NCBI RefSeq assembly: GCF_030913365.1
Contig: NZ_CP133160.1
Location: 4,006,001-4,070,000 of the forward strand
Length of the DNA: 64,000 bases
Direction: 5' to 3'
DNA from: Stenotrophomonas sp. 24(2023)
GTDB taxonomy: Bacteria; Pseudomonadota; Gammaproteobacteria; Xanthomonadales; Xanthomonadaceae
Below are positions 34,895 through 44,468 of the stretch, in pieces (positions within the stretch are counted from its first letter, which is position 1; each line of letters begins with the position of its first letter). Below the pieces are notes generated by a model that did no database searches, had not been told where the DNA came from, and saw only the letters and a list, made by a program, of their open reading frames with translations. Position numbers and translations under genes: made by a program.

Positions 34895-36771
34895 CGGCGC
34901 ACGGCTCCCATGATGGTCTGGAACATGTTGTCGGCCGTGGAGATCAGCTGCGATGCGGCCTGGTAGGCCTGTTGCAGGCGCAGCATGTCGGCCGCTTCCT
35001 CGTCAAGGTTGACGCCGGACACTTCATCGCGCGCGGCCTGGGCCTTGTCGGTGATCACCTGCTGGGCGTCCAGCGAATACTGTGCCGAGCGGGCAGCCGC
35101 ACCGACCTGGGTGGTCAGGCCACCCAGTGCGCCGCCAAGGGTGACCGTGCCGCCGTTGAAGGTCTTGGCTTCTTCCACCTTGGACAGCTTCAGTGCATTG
35201 CTGTTGTCCGACGAACCGGCCGGGGTGGCGGCCATGTTGAAGGTATCGCCGGTCTTGGGCGCACCGTCGAGCACGAAGCTCCAGCCGTTGGCGCTGATGG
35301 TCTGGCCCGGCGTATAGGTCTGCGGCGGGCCGCCGTCGATGGTGTAGGTGGTGGGCGAGGTGAACACGATCGCTGCCGGGTTGCGCAGCGCCGGGTTGCC
35401 GGCGTTGGTGACCTGCAGGTTGCTGATCTTGCCGGTACCGGTGTTGGCCGTGGCCGCGCTGGCCTTGACCGGTGCTGCAGCGGCGATGCGTGACGGATCG
35501 GTGATCGCCAGTTCGAGGCTGCCGGCCACGCCCGCGGTGGGCTGCAGCAGGAAGCGGTCGTTGGCCGCCGGCGTGCCGTTGACCACCAGCTTCACGCCAT
35601 TGACCACGAACGGATCGGTAGCGGTGCCGGTACCGGTCATCGGCACCGTGGCGCCGGTATCCGAACGGCTGGCCTGCCACTGGGTGCCGTCGAACTTGAG
35701 CACGATGTTCTGCGCATCCAGCTTGGACAGGTCGCCGTAGCTGGCGGTGATGGTGGCGTTGCCGGTGTTGGACGTGTTGGCGTTGATCCGGGGGCTGCCC
35801 AGGTTGAAGAAATCGCCGCCCATGTTGCCGTACAGGTCCACGCCCTGGTGGTGGATCTGGTTGAACTGGTCGGCCAGGCCGACGGCCAGCTTGCCGAGCT
35901 CGGCCTGGGCCTGGGTCAGCACCGTATCGCGGAATTCCAGCAGGCCACCGACCTGGCCGCCCAGTGCCTTGCTGTCCAGGCGGATGGTAGTGCCCTGGGT
36001 CTGCAGCGCCAGCTGCAGGCGCTCGGGCTGGTACGGATCGGCCGTGGTGGTGAGCTTGGAGGCTGTCGTGCCCACCACCAGCGGTTGCCCGCCGGCGGTG
36101 TAGACGTTCATCTGGCCACCGTCCTGGATCACCGCGGTGCCGCCGGTGTAACCGATCAGGTTGGCGATCAGCTGGTCACGGCGGTCCAGCAGGTCCGGCG
36201 CGGCGTTGGCCGCGTTGCTGCCGATGGTGCCGTTGAGCTGGGCGATTTCCGAGGCCAGCCGGTTGATTTCGGTGGCCGCGCCGGTCAGGCCGTTGTTGAC
36301 CTCGCCGTTGAGGCTGTTGAGGTGGCTGTTGAGCTGGCTGAAACGGCTGGCCAGGGCCTTGCCGGCGTCGAGCATGCTCTGCCGGCCGGCGGTCGCCGAC
36401 GCATTGGAGGACAGGCCGCTGACCGAATCGAAGAAGCCCGACCAGACACCGGCGATGTTGGTGGCCTTGTCGGAGAACAGGTCGTTGACCCGGTCGGCCA
36501 TGGTCGAGAGCTGCTTCAGCCGGGCCAGTTCACCGCTGCTGTCGAGCAGGCGCGAGATGGCCAGCTGGTCGGCGGTGCGGCGGATGTCCACGATACGGGT
36601 GCCGTTGCCCACGTCGCCCCAGCCGTAGTTCTGCGGATCGGCGGTCGCGAAATCAACCTTCTGCCGGCTGTAGCCGGGCGTATTGATGTTGGCGACGTTA
36701 TGGCTGGTGGTCGCCAGGGCGCGCTGGAAGGCGAGCAGGGCGTTGGTGCCCGTGGAAAGGACGCTGGACAT
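34891..36771 (-). CDS. flgK: Hook-filament junction protein FlgK
   Basis: First hook-associated protein (HAP1). It has 626 residues. The N-terminal rod/hook signature is LATTSHNVANINTPGYSRQ; the C-terminus is GVNLDEEAADMLRLQQAYQAASQ. The ATG at 36771 has AGGAGTCCC upstream and is 8 bp from flgJ. Confidence 0.97.
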   Translation of the reverse strand: MSSVLSTGTNALLAFQRALATTSHNVANINTPGYSRQKVDFATADPQNYGWGDVGNGTRIVDIRRTADQLAISRLLDSSGELARLKQLSTMADRVNDLFSDKATNIAGVWSGFFDSVSGLSSNASATAGRQSMLDAGKALASRFSQLNSHLNSLNGEVNNGLTGAATEINRLASEIAQLNGTIGSNAANAAPDLLDRRDQLIANLIGYTGGTAVIQDGGQMNVYTAGGQPLVVGTTASKLTTTADPYQPERLQLALQTQGTTIRLDSKALGGQVGGLLEFRDTVLTQAQAELGKLAVGLADQFNQIHHQGVDLYGNMGGDFFNLGSPRINANTSNTGNATITASYGDLSKLDAQNIVLKFDGTQWQASRSDTGATVPMTGTGTATDPFVVNGVKLVVNGTPAANDRFLLQPTAGVAGSLELAITDPSRIAAAAPVKASAATANTGTGKISNLQVTNAGNPALRNPAAIVFTSPTTYTIDGGPPQTYTPGQTISANGWSFVLDGAPKTGDTFNMAATPAGSSDNSNALKLSKVEEAKTFNGGTVTLGGALGGLTTQVGAAARSAQYSLDAQQVITDKAQAARDEVSGVNLDEEAADMLRLQQAYQAASQLISTADNMFQTIMGAVRR

Positions 36772-36779
36772 GGGACTCC

Positions 36780-37970
36780 TTAACGACGTTGGTTGGCCAG
36801 GACCGCGCTGGCGGTGCTGGCGAAGGTCTGGCCAAGGCGGGCACCGGCATCGCCGATCGCGGCCACGGCACGGTCGATCACCGGGCCCTGTGCGATCGAG
36901 GCGATCTTGCCGGCGTAGCCGGGGTCGGTGGCGTAGCCGGCGCGCTGCAGGCCACGGGCGAAGCCGTGCACATCGGTGCCGGCCTGCAGGGCCTGCTGGT
37001 AGCGCGGGCTGGTCTTCAGCAGGCGCACGTAATCGGCGAAGCTCTCGGCGGGCGAGCCGTACGCGCGGAACCGTGCGGTCTCGTTCTGGCGCACCCCGCC
37101 GACATATTCATGGGTACCGGCCATGGCACTGTCGCCGTTCCAGCCGATGGCCTTGATGCCGAACAGGTTGTGGGCGCTGCGGCCGTCGCCATGCTTGATC
37201 TGGCGCTTGCCCCAGCCGGTTTCCAGCGCAGCCTGGGCCACCAGGGCACGCGCATCGACACCCAGTTCCTGTGCAGCAGCCTTGGCGTGCTGCCAGATGC
37301 TGGCCACGAAGCCTTCCGGCGTATGCGCGCCCAGCTCGGCCACGGCCGCGTTGCTGGCCAGCGCGTCGCGCGCGGACACGGCGGTGCCACGGTTGCTGGC
37401 GGTGGCCATCCACTGGTCGCTGCCGGTACTCCAGTCCTCGGCGGCCGCCGGCAGTGCGGCGTAGGGATCGGTTGCACCCAGCGAGCGGTGCAGGGCACTG
37501 GTTTCGCGGCCGGCGATCAGGTCCAGCGCCTGCTCGGCCGGCGCCGCAGCACCGGCGTGCGGGCCAGCGGCCATCTGCTGCAGCATCCGCACCGGGTCAT
37601 CGGCAGCGTCCAGCGGCAGCGGCGGGCGTTCGGCCGGCGCATTGAGCTGATAGGCACGGCTGGCCTTGGCCGGGGCGATCTGCGGGTCCAGTGCCGGGCC
37701 GTCGCCCTGCTGCCCGGCCAGCTGGCGGGCGATCACCGCCGACAGGCCCAGGCCCTTGCCCTGGGTCATCGCCGCGGCGATCTTCTGGTCGTACATCTCC
37801 CGGAACATCTGGTTCTCACCCGGGAACAGCGAATCACCGAAGCTGGCCTCGCGCATGCTCTTGATCAGCATCTGCGCGAACTGGCCTTCAAGCTGGCGCG
37901 CGACCTTGTCGATCTTGGCCGGGTCGTTGCGTTGTGCCGGATTGAGTTCCAGCGCCGGTTGGATGCGCAT
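36780..37970 (-). CDS. flgJ: Rod cap and peptidoglycan hydrolase FlgJ
   Basis: Bifunctional protein that caps the rod and cuts peptidoglycan. It has 396 residues. The N-terminal rod-binding domain covers about 20-85 (QMLIKSMREASFGDSLFPG). A long Ala/Pro linker leads to a GH73 glucosaminidase domain with putative catalytic Glu250 in QAALETGWGK. The linker of about 130 residues is longer than in enterobacterial FlgJ. The ATG at 37970 is one base after the flgI stop. Confidence 0.96.
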   Translation of the reverse strand: MRIQPALELNPAQRNDPAKIDKVARQLEGQFAQMLIKSMREASFGDSLFPGENQMFREMYDQKIAAAMTQGKGLGLSAVIARQLAGQQGDGPALDPQIAPAKASRAYQLNAPAERPPLPLDAADDPVRMLQQMAAGPHAGAAAPAEQALDLIAGRETSALHRSLGATDPYAALPAAAEDWSTGSDQWMATASNRGTAVSARDALASNAAVAELGAHTPEGFVASIWQHAKAAAQELGVDARALVAQAALETGWGKRQIKHGDGRSAHNLFGIKAIGWNGDSAMAGTHEYVGGVRQNETARFRAYGSPAESFADYVRLLKTSPRYQQALQAGTDVHGFARGLQRAGYATDPGYAGKIASIAQGPVIDRAVAAIGDAGARLGQTFASTASAVLANQRR

Positions 37971-37971
37971 G

Positions 37972-39078
37972 TCAGATCACCTCGAGTTCGGCGCTCAGCG
38001 CGCCGGCCTGCTTGAGGGCCTCCAGGATGGCGATCAGGTCACCGGGGGCTGCGCCGACGGCATTGACCGCATGCACGATCTCGTCGAGCGTGGTGCCGCC
38101 GTTGAACTTGAACATGCGGCTGCCATCGTTGGTGGCGGTGATGGTCGATTGCGGGGTGGCCACGGTCTGCCCGCCGGCGAAGGCATTGGGCTGGCTGACG
38201 TTGGTGTTTTCCTGGATGGTCACGGTCAGTGAGCCATGCGAGATCGCCGCCGGGCCGACGCGCACCTGCTGGCCGATGACCACGGTGCCGGTACGCGAAT
38301 TGACCACCACCTTGGCCGGGCCACTGCCGGGGGTCAGTTCCAGGTTCTCGATGCGGGCCAGCAGGCCGATGCGCGCACCCGGATCGGTCGGGGCGGTCAC
38401 CGCCACGGTCACGCCATCGACGGCGCGGGCGGCGCCTTCACCGAAGGCATTGTTGAGCGCGGCGACCATGCGCGCGACGGTGGTGAAATCGTTGTTGTGC
38501 AGGTTCAGGGTGATATCGCCGCCATTGGCCAGCGGATCGGGCAGGGCGCGCTCGACGGTGGCGCCGTTGGGGATGCGGCCGACGCTGGGCACGTTGACCG
38601 ACACCCGCGAGCCGTCCTTGCCCTGGGCACCGAAGCCACCGACGATCAGGTTGCCCTGGGCGATCGCATAGACCTCGCCATCGGCGCCGCGCAGCGGGGC
38701 CATCAGCAGCGAGCCGCCACGCAGCGAGACCGCGTTGCCGATCGAGGACACCGTGATGTCGATCGGCTGGCCGGGCTTGGCGAACGGCGGCAGCTCGGCA
38801 TGGATGGCCACGGCGGCCACGTTCTTCAGCTGCGGATTGACGTTGGCCGGCACGTTCACGCCCAGCTCGCCGAGCAGGTTCTTCAGGCTCTGCACGGTGA
38901 AGGGCGCCTGGCTGGTGCGGTCGCCGCTGCCGTCCAGGCCGACCACCAGGCCATAGCCCACCAGCGCATTGCCACGCACGCCACCGACCTGGGCGATGTC
39001 CTTGATGCGTTCGGCGCTGGCCGGGGCGATCACCGCCAGCAGCGCCAGCACGCACGCCACCCGGTAGAGCGACGCCAT
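37972..39078 (-). CDS. flgI: Flagellar P-ring protein FlgI
   Basis: Periplasmic P-ring subunit. It has 368 residues from the chosen start: signal peptide ([22 protein letters not shown]) then [21 protein letters not shown], the conserved mature N-terminus. ATG 39078 gives a normal signal peptide and family length. Upstream in-frame ATGs at 39117 and 39153 would add sequence encoded by repeat DNA. The chosen start codon lies inside a partial SMAG copy, so the first five codons (MASLY) are repeat-derived. Confidence 0.9.
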   Translation of the reverse strand: MASLYRVACVLALLAVIAPASAERIKDIAQVGGVRGNALVGYGLVVGLDGSGDRTSQAPFTVQSLKNLLGELGVNVPANVNPQLKNVAAVAIHAELPPFAKPGQPIDITVSSIGNAVSLRGGSLLMAPLRGADGEVYAIAQGNLIVGGFGAQGKDGSRVSVNVPSVGRIPNGATVERALPDPLANGGDITLNLHNNDFTTVARMVAALNNAFGEGAARAVDGVTVAVTAPTDPGARIGLLARIENLELTPGSGPAKVVVNSRTGTVVIGQQVRVGPAAISHGSLTVTIQENTNVSQPNAFAGGQTVATPQSTITATNDGSRMFKFNGGTTLDEIVHAVNAVGAAPGDLIAILEALKQAGALSAELEVI

Positions 39079-39128
39079 GGGTCCCCGCACGGCGCCCATC
39101 AGGTAGAGCGACGCCATGCGTCGCTGCA
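39064..39128 (+). repeat. SMAG copies overlapping the flgI start
   Basis: GTAGAGCGACGCCATGCGTC (complete palindrome) lies at 39103-39125, and a partial copy GTAGAGCGACGCCATGG at 39064-39080. The partial copy encodes the flgI start codon on the minus strand. The gap from 39079 to 39161 separates flgH from flgI. Confidence 0.82.
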
Positions 39129-39161
39129 GGAAAGGGAAGAAGGAAACGCTCATGTCAGCAC

Positions 39162-39854
39162 TCAGTACGGCGCCAGCGCCGAGTTGAAGAAGCGGCTCAG
39201 CCAGCCCATGGCGTTGGACTGCGCCACCGGGCCACGGCCGCCATAGACGATGCGGGCCTCGGCCACGCGGCTGGACGGCACGGTGTTGTCCAGCGCGATG
39301 TCGGCCGGGCGCACGATGCCCTGCACCTGCACCAGTTCATCGCCCTGGTTCAGGCGCAGGTTCTTCTGCCCCTGCACCACAAGGTTGCCGTTGGGCAGGC
39401 GCTGGATCACCGTCACCGTGACATTGCCCTGCAGGCGGTTGCTCTGCGCGCTGTTGCCCTTGCCGGTGAAGCCACGCTTGCCGTTGGCCGTGGCGCTGAG
39501 CACGTCGCGGCCGCCCACGGTCACCGGCGCACCGAACAGCGACGGGGAGCCGATGTTGAGCGTGGATTCCTTGTTGGTGGCGGTGTTCGCGTTGGTCTGG
39601 GCGGTGGTGTTTTCCAGCAGGGTGATGGTCAGCAGGTCGCCGACATCACGCGCGCGCCGGTCGCCGTACAGCTGCAGCCCCGGGCCGGCGGCATAGATCG
39701 CCCCGGCGGTGGCCTGGGCCTGCGGCGGGCTGATCGGTTCCAGCGGGGCCATCGCCGGGTACGGGCGCACATCGCCGGCAACCACGCAGCCCCCCAGCAC
39801 GGCGCTGGCCGCAGCGGCCAGGGAGAGGCGGGCGAGGGAAGGGAGGGAAAGCAT
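39162..39854 (-). CDS. flgH: Flagellar L-ring lipoprotein FlgH
   Basis: Outer-membrane L-ring subunit. It has 230 residues with a lipoprotein signal ending in the lipobox VLGGC (Cys23), then the conserved [20 protein letters not shown] and [18 protein letters not shown] segments. The ATG is at 39854, 22 bp downstream of flgG. Confidence 0.97.
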   Translation of the reverse strand: MLSLPSLARLSLAAAASAVLGGCVVAGDVRPYPAMAPLEPISPPQAQATAGAIYAAGPGLQLYGDRRARDVGDLLTITLLENTTAQTNANTATNKESTLNIGSPSLFGAPVTVGGRDVLSATANGKRGFTGKGNSAQSNRLQGNVTVTVIQRLPNGNLVVQGQKNLRLNQGDELVQVQGIVRPADIALDNTVPSSRVAEARIVYGGRGPVAQSNAMGWLSRFFNSALAPY

Positions 39855-39876
39855 GGCGGGCTCCAGTCAGGCGCGG

Positions 39877-40662
39877 TCAGACGTTCTGGTTGAGGTAACC
39901 GAGCATCGCGTCGGTGGTGGAGATCGCCTTGGCGTTCATTTCGTAGGCGCGCTGGGTTTCGATCATCGACACCAGTTCTTCCACCACGTTCACGTTGCTG
40001 CCCTCCAGCGAGCCCTGCACCACGGTGCCCAGGCCGTTCAGGCCGGGGTTGCCGTTCTGTGCGGGGCCGGAGGCGGTGGTTTCCACGAACAGGTTTTCAC
40101 CCCGGGCCTGCAGGCCCGCGGGGTTGATGAAATCGGTCAGGGTCAGTGCGCCGATTTCCACCGAGGCGGCACCATCGGCCATCTTTACGCTGACGGTGCC
40201 GTCGGTCCCGATGGTCAGCGACTGCGCGCCTTCGGGAATCTGGATGCCCGGCTGCACCGGGTAGCCGCTGTTGGTCACCAGCTGGCCTTCCGGGCTCTGC
40301 TTGAACGAGCCGTCACGGGTGTAGGCCGAGCTGCCATCGGGCATCTGCACTTCGAAGAAGCCGCGGCCATTGACCATCACGTCCATGGCGCGCCCGGTCT
40401 GCTGCTGGCTGCCCTGTTCGAAGTTCTTGGCCGTGGCGACCACGCGCACGCCGGTACCGATCTGCAGGCCGGTCGGCAGCTGCGTCTGCGCCGAGGAGGA
40501 ACCGCCGGGCTGGCGCACCTGCTGGTACAGCAGGTCCTCGAAGCTGGCACGGTCCTGCTTGAAGCCGGTGGTGTTGGTGTTGGCGAGGTTGTTGGAAACC
40601 ACCGACATGCGCATCTGCTGCGCATCCAGTCCGGTTTTCGCGATCCACAATGCCTGGTTCAT
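39877..40662 (-). CDS. flgG: Distal rod protein FlgG
   Basis: Distal rod subunit. It has 261 residues with the axial-protein N-terminus ([20 protein letters not shown]) and C-terminus ([20 protein letters not shown]). The ATG at 40662 has AGGAA upstream. The sigma-54 promoter at 40719-40734 makes it the first gene of a flgG-H-I-J-K-L transcript. Confidence 0.97.
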   Translation of the reverse strand: MNQALWIAKTGLDAQQMRMSVVSNNLANTNTTGFKQDRASFEDLLYQQVRQPGGSSSAQTQLPTGLQIGTGVRVVATAKNFEQGSQQQTGRAMDVMVNGRGFFEVQMPDGSSAYTRDGSFKQSPEGQLVTNSGYPVQPGIQIPEGAQSLTIGTDGTVSVKMADGAASVEIGALTLTDFINPAGLQARGENLFVETTASGPAQNGNPGLNGLGTVVQGSLEGSNVNVVEELVSMIETQRAYEMNAKAISTTDAMLGYLNQNV

Positions 40663-40718
40663 CTTCAGGTTCCTTTCTGCGGGTGCCGCACGCGGGGTGC
40701 GGCCTTCAATTCAACGGG

Positions 40719-40734
40719 TGCAAGCGGCGTGCCA
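40719..40734 (-). promoter_or_regulatory. Sigma-54 promoter of flgG-L
   Basis: The minus strand reads TGGCACGCCGCTTGCA, a full consensus match. It lies in the 102-bp gap between flgF and flgG and splits the flg genes into flgB-F and flgG-L transcripts. Confidence 0.85.
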
Positions 40735-40764
40735 GCGGCGCGGGCGGCAGGTGCCGGAATTCCG

Positions 40765-41514
40765 TCAGCTGCCCAGGCGCAGCAGCGTGTTGGCGCTGCG
40801 CGCGTTCTCGTCGCCGTGCTTGATCACCTTCACCTGCATTTCGTATTGCCGCTGCAGCTGGATCATCTGCACCAGCGCACCGGCCGCATCGACATTGCTG
40901 CCTTCCAGCTGCCCGCTCTGCACGGAGCGTCCCTGGGTCTGGGCGAACGGCTGCTGCGGGGTGGTGTTGCGGAACAGGCCATCCAGCCCGCGTTCCAGGC
41001 GTTCATTGGGCGCATCGACCACGCGGATGCGGCCGATCATCGCCATCGTCTGCGGGCCTTCGCCCAGCGGGATGATCGAGATCGTGCCGTCATTGCCGAT
41101 CTCCATCGCCTGGTGCGGCGGAATGGCGATCGGGTTGCCGTTGTCATCCAGCACCGGATGGCCGCCGCCGGTGACCAGCTGGCCATTGGGGGTGAGCGAG
41201 AGGGCGGCGCCGCGCGTGTAGGCTTCGCCGCCGCCGGGCGGCTGCACCGCCAGCCAGCTGCCTTCCTGCAGCGACAGGTCCAGCGGGTTGCCGGTGATGT
41301 TCTGCGCGCCGATGCGGCGGTTGAAGCCGGCATCGACGTGCAGTGCATCCACCCGCGAGGCAAAGCCCTGCCCACGGACCGGGAACGCTTCGGTGTTGGC
41401 CAGCGCCTCCTTGAAGCCGGGGGTATCGGTGTTGGCGAGATTGTGCGAGACCGTACCCTGTGCCTGCAGCGAGGCGCGGGCACCGGTCATGGCCACATAG
41501 AGGGCTTTGTCCAT
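40765..41514 (-). CDS. flgF: Proximal rod protein FlgF
   Basis: Proximal rod subunit. It has 249 residues: N-terminus ASLQAQGTVSHNLANTDTPG and C-terminus ALVQMIQLQRQYEMQVKVI, which are the axial-protein signatures. The ATG is at 41514, 32 bp after flgE. Confidence 0.96.
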   Translation of the reverse strand: MDKALYVAMTGARASLQAQGTVSHNLANTDTPGFKEALANTEAFPVRGQGFASRVDALHVDAGFNRRIGAQNITGNPLDLSLQEGSWLAVQPPGGGEAYTRGAALSLTPNGQLVTGGGHPVLDDNGNPIAIPPHQAMEIGNDGTISIIPLGEGPQTMAMIGRIRVVDAPNERLERGLDGLFRNTTPQQPFAQTQGRSVQSGQLEGSNVDAAGALVQMIQLQRQYEMQVKVIKHGDENARSANTLLRLGS

Positions 41515-41546
41515 GGCGGGGATTCCGTGATGCGGTCAGCGGCTCA

Positions 41547-42770
41547 TCAACGGATGTTGATGACGGTCTGGGTGATCTGGTCCTGCGTGGTGATCATCTG
41601 CGCGTTGGCCTGGAAGTTGCGCTGGGCCACGATCATGTTCACCAGCTGCTCGGTCAGGTCCACGGTGGAGTGCTCCAGCGCGCCGGCCTGGATCTTGCCC
41701 AGGTTGGAACTGTCCGGTGCGCCGGTGCGCGGCGTGCCCGAATCGAAGGTTTCCACCCAGACGTTGTTGCCCTTCTGCTCCAGGCCCTGGGGATTGTTGA
41801 AGTTGGTCAGGGCCACCTGGCCCAGCGCCTTGTCATCGCCATTGGAATAGCGGGCGTACACCACGCCGGTTTCCGAGACGGTGATTTCATTGAGCTTGCC
41901 CGCGGCATAGCCGTCCTGGTGCGTGTTGCGCAGGGCGAACTTCTCGCCGTACTGCGTCGAACCGGTGATGTCCAGGGTCATGTTGAGCTGGCCGGCGCCG
42001 GTGCCCGGTGCGAAGGTGCCCAGCGGGATCTTGCCGTTGGCCGGGTTGGTCAGCGCGCCGCTGCCGTTGAAGGTGAGCGTGGTGGGCGTGCCCACGGCCT
42101 GGCCATCCACGTAGTTGTGCACGGTCCATTCGTTGGCGTTGGCCGTCTTGACGAAGTAGGACACCTGGGTGTGGCTCACGCCCAGCGAGTCGAACACGGT
42201 GATGCCACCGCTGGACTGGCTGTAGCTGTTGGAATCGGCCGGGTCGAACGGGTTCACGGTCGGCGGCTTGGCGTTGGCCGGCAGGGTGAAGGCCACCTGC
42301 ACGTTGGTGGTCTGCTTGGGCGGGCTGTCGGTGGTCAGCAGGCGCAGGTCGACCAGGCGGCCCGAATCGAACTTGGTGCCATCGGCGCTGGGTGCGAACA
42401 CCTGCAGGCGCGCACCCTGCGGATTGGTCACATAGCCTTCCGGGTCGGTGCCGAAGTTGCCGGCACGCGAATACACGCGCTGACCGTTCATGTTCAGGGT
42501 GAAGAAACCTTCGCCGGAAATGGCCAGGTCCAGGCCGCGGCCGGTCTGCTCGTTGTTGCCCTGGATGAACTGCTGGGCCACCTGCGAGACGCGCACGCCC
42601 GAACCGACCTGGTTCCTGGACAGGCCGTAGCTGGTGGCCGAGAACAGATCGGCGAATTCCGAACGCGACTGCTTGAAGCCGACCGTGTTGACGTTGGCCA
42701 CGTTGTTGGCGGTCACGCTCAGGTCGGAATTGGCGGCATTGATGCCGGACAGGGAGACGTTGAAGCCCAT
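41547..42770 (-). CDS. flgE: Flagellar hook protein FlgE
   Basis: Hook subunit, 407 residues. The N-terminal signature is LSVTANNVANVNTVGFKQSR, and the C-terminus is LTEQLVNMIVAQRNFQANA. The centre carries Thr/Asn-rich outer domains. The ATG is at 42770. Confidence 0.97.
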   Translation of the reverse strand: MGFNVSLSGINAANSDLSVTANNVANVNTVGFKQSRSEFADLFSATSYGLSRNQVGSGVRVSQVAQQFIQGNNEQTGRGLDLAISGEGFFTLNMNGQRVYSRAGNFGTDPEGYVTNPQGARLQVFAPSADGTKFDSGRLVDLRLLTTDSPPKQTTNVQVAFTLPANAKPPTVNPFDPADSNSYSQSSGGITVFDSLGVSHTQVSYFVKTANANEWTVHNYVDGQAVGTPTTLTFNGSGALTNPANGKIPLGTFAPGTGAGQLNMTLDITGSTQYGEKFALRNTHQDGYAAGKLNEITVSETGVVYARYSNGDDKALGQVALTNFNNPQGLEQKGNNVWVETFDSGTPRTGAPDSSNLGKIQAGALEHSTVDLTEQLVNMIVAQRNFQANAQMITTQDQITQTVINIR

Positions 42771-42801
42771 GGGATGCTCCTGGTGGATGCGGGTGTGAGG
42801 C

Positions 42802-43488
42802 TCAGCTGACGCGGAGCACGTAACTCATCGGGGCCGTGCCCAGGCCCTTGAGGTTCAGGTACAGGCCATCGGAACCGACGGTCACGCTTTCCACCGGCGC
42901 CTGCATGTAGGTGGACAGCTTGGTTTCCTTGTTCGCCGCGTCGGTGTGCTTGGCGGTGGCGGTGTAGTCGCCGGCCGGCATGCGGTTGCCGGCCGAATCC
43001 TTGCCGTCCCACTTGAACGTGACTTCGCCGGCGGCCTTGGCCTCCACGCTGATCTGGGTGACCTTGTTGCCCTTGTCGTCGGTGATGTCGACGGTGACGA
43101 AGCCGGCCGACGGGGCCGCGACCACGCCGCTGACATCGCCTTCCTTGCCCAGCACCATCTTCGGCGAGGGCACCAGCACGTTGTGGCCGACCAGCGCCGC
43201 GCCGCGCAGCACCTGGTCGCTGGCCATCGATTCCTGGAAACCCTTGACGGTCTTGTTCAGGTCGGTGATGCCCTGCACGGTGGACATCTGCGCCATCTGC
43301 GCGACCATCTGCGTGTTGTCCATCGGCTTCAGCGGGTCCTGGTGCTGCAGCTGCTGGGTCATCAGGCGCAGGAAGTCGGCCTGGTCCAGCGTGTCCTTCT
43401 TCTTGTTCTTGTTGTTGCTGTTGGGGCCGTTCAGGCCGAGCGCGGCGTAGACGTCCTGGTTGGTCTGGTTGTTGACGGCGGTGGTCAT
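42802..43488 (-). CDS. flgD: Hook-cap scaffold FlgD
   Basis: Hook assembly cap. It has 228 residues with the conserved ADFLRLMTQQLQHQDPLKPM segment, a QMAQMSTVQGI stretch, and a C-terminal Ig-like domain (EVTFKWDGKDSAGNRMPAGDY). The ATG is at 43488. Confidence 0.97.
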   Translation of the reverse strand: MTTAVNNQTNQDVYAALGLNGPNSNNKNKKKDTLDQADFLRLMTQQLQHQDPLKPMDNTQMVAQMAQMSTVQGITDLNKTVKGFQESMASDQVLRGAALVGHNVLVPSPKMVLGKEGDVSGVVAAPSAGFVTVDITDDKGNKVTQISVEAKAAGEVTFKWDGKDSAGNRMPAGDYTATAKHTDAANKETKLSTYMQAPVESVTVGSDGLYLNLKGLGTAPMSYVLRVS

Positions 43489-43512
43489 GGTCGTATCCGG
43501 TCAGGCGGCCGC

Positions 43513-43920
43513 TCAGCGGCCCATGGTCAGGGTGGCCAGAGCCAGTTCCTTGGCGGTGGTGAGCATTTCCACGCCGGCCTGGTAATTGCGCGAGGTGGAG
43601 ATCAGGTTGACCATCTGCGCTACCGGATCCACGTCCGGCTGGTAGATGTAGCCATTGGCATCGGCCAGCGGGTGGCCCGGCTCGTAGCGCTTGATCGGCG
43701 CGGCCTGGCTCTGGTTGATTTCCTTCACCTTCACCGTGGTGATGTTCGGGTCTTCACGGCTGGTGACGGCCTGGAACACCGGTTCCAGCGGCTTGTAGGC
43801 CGCCTCGGCCGAACCGGCCACGGTGTCCGCGTTGGACAGGTTGGAGGCGATGGTGCTCATGCGCACCGACTGCGCCTGCATCGCCTTGCCGGCGATGTCG
43901 AAGATCGGCAGGTTGGTCAT
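43513..43920 (-). CDS. flgC: Proximal rod protein FlgC
   Basis: Proximal rod subunit, 135 residues, with AQSVRMSTIASNLSNADTVA at the N-terminus and AQMVNLISTSRNYQAGVEML at the C-terminus. The ATG is at 43920, 3 bp after flgB. Confidence 0.96.
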   Translation of the reverse strand: MTNLPIFDIAGKAMQAQSVRMSTIASNLSNADTVAGSAEAAYKPLEPVFQAVTSREDPNITTVKVKEINQSQAAPIKRYEPGHPLADANGYIYQPDVDPVAQMVNLISTSRNYQAGVEMLTTAKELALATLTMGR

Positions 43921-43923
43921 GGC

Positions 43924-44319
43924 TTACTGCCCCGTGATCGCGGTGAGCATGGAACGCACCTTGCTTTCGACGAAGCTCAGCGAGGCGCGGTATTCCAGGG
44001 CGGCGCGGCCATAGGCGGCGCGTTCGGCATCGGGGTCGACGGTGTTGCCATCGATGCTGGGCTGCACGCCCTCGCGCGCGACCTGGAACGGGTTCAGGCC
44101 GGTGCTGATGCTGTAGTGCTGCTCATGGGTGGTGGTCATCAGACCGTTGCCATTGAGCCCCTGGGCATTGCGCAGGGCGGCATCGAAATCCAGGTCCTGG
44201 GCCTTGTAGCCGGGGGTGTCGGCATTGCCGAGGTTGCTGGCGATCAGCTTCATCCGCTGTTCGCGCAACGGCATGGCCTGGGCATGCACGCCCAGGTAAT
44301 CGGTGATCAGGTTGCGCAC
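43924..44319 (-). CDS. flgB: Proximal rod protein FlgB
   Basis: Proximal rod subunit, 131 residues, with REQRMKLIASNLGNADTPGY and the C-terminal SFVESKVRSMLTAITGQ. First gene of flgB-F; the ATG at 44319 is 34 bp downstream of the sigma-54 box. Confidence 0.96.
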   Translation of the reverse strand: MRNLITDYLGVHAQAMPLREQRMKLIASNLGNADTPGYKAQDLDFDAALRNAQGLNGNGLMTTTHEQHYSISTGLNPFQVAREGVQPSIDGNTVDPDAERAAYGRAALEYRASLSFVESKVRSMLTAITGQ

Positions 44320-44352
44320 GGTGCACTCCCACGGGAACGTTGCCCGGGGTGG

Positions 44353-44368
44353 TGCAAGGGATGTGCCA
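44353..44368 (-). promoter_or_regulatory. Sigma-54 promoter of flgB-F
   Basis: The minus strand reads TGGCACATCCCTTGCA. It lies in the 149-bp gap between cheV and flgB, which also holds GC-rich palindromes resembling degenerate SMAG near 44395-44452. Confidence 0.85.
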
Positions 44369-44468
44369 AAGGGACGGGCGCCGTTACGCCGCGCCGGGCG
44401 TGGCCCAGGGGGTGGGGCAGGTCATGCCGGTGCCGGGCCGTGCCCGGCGGGATCCCCCGCGGCGGCCA

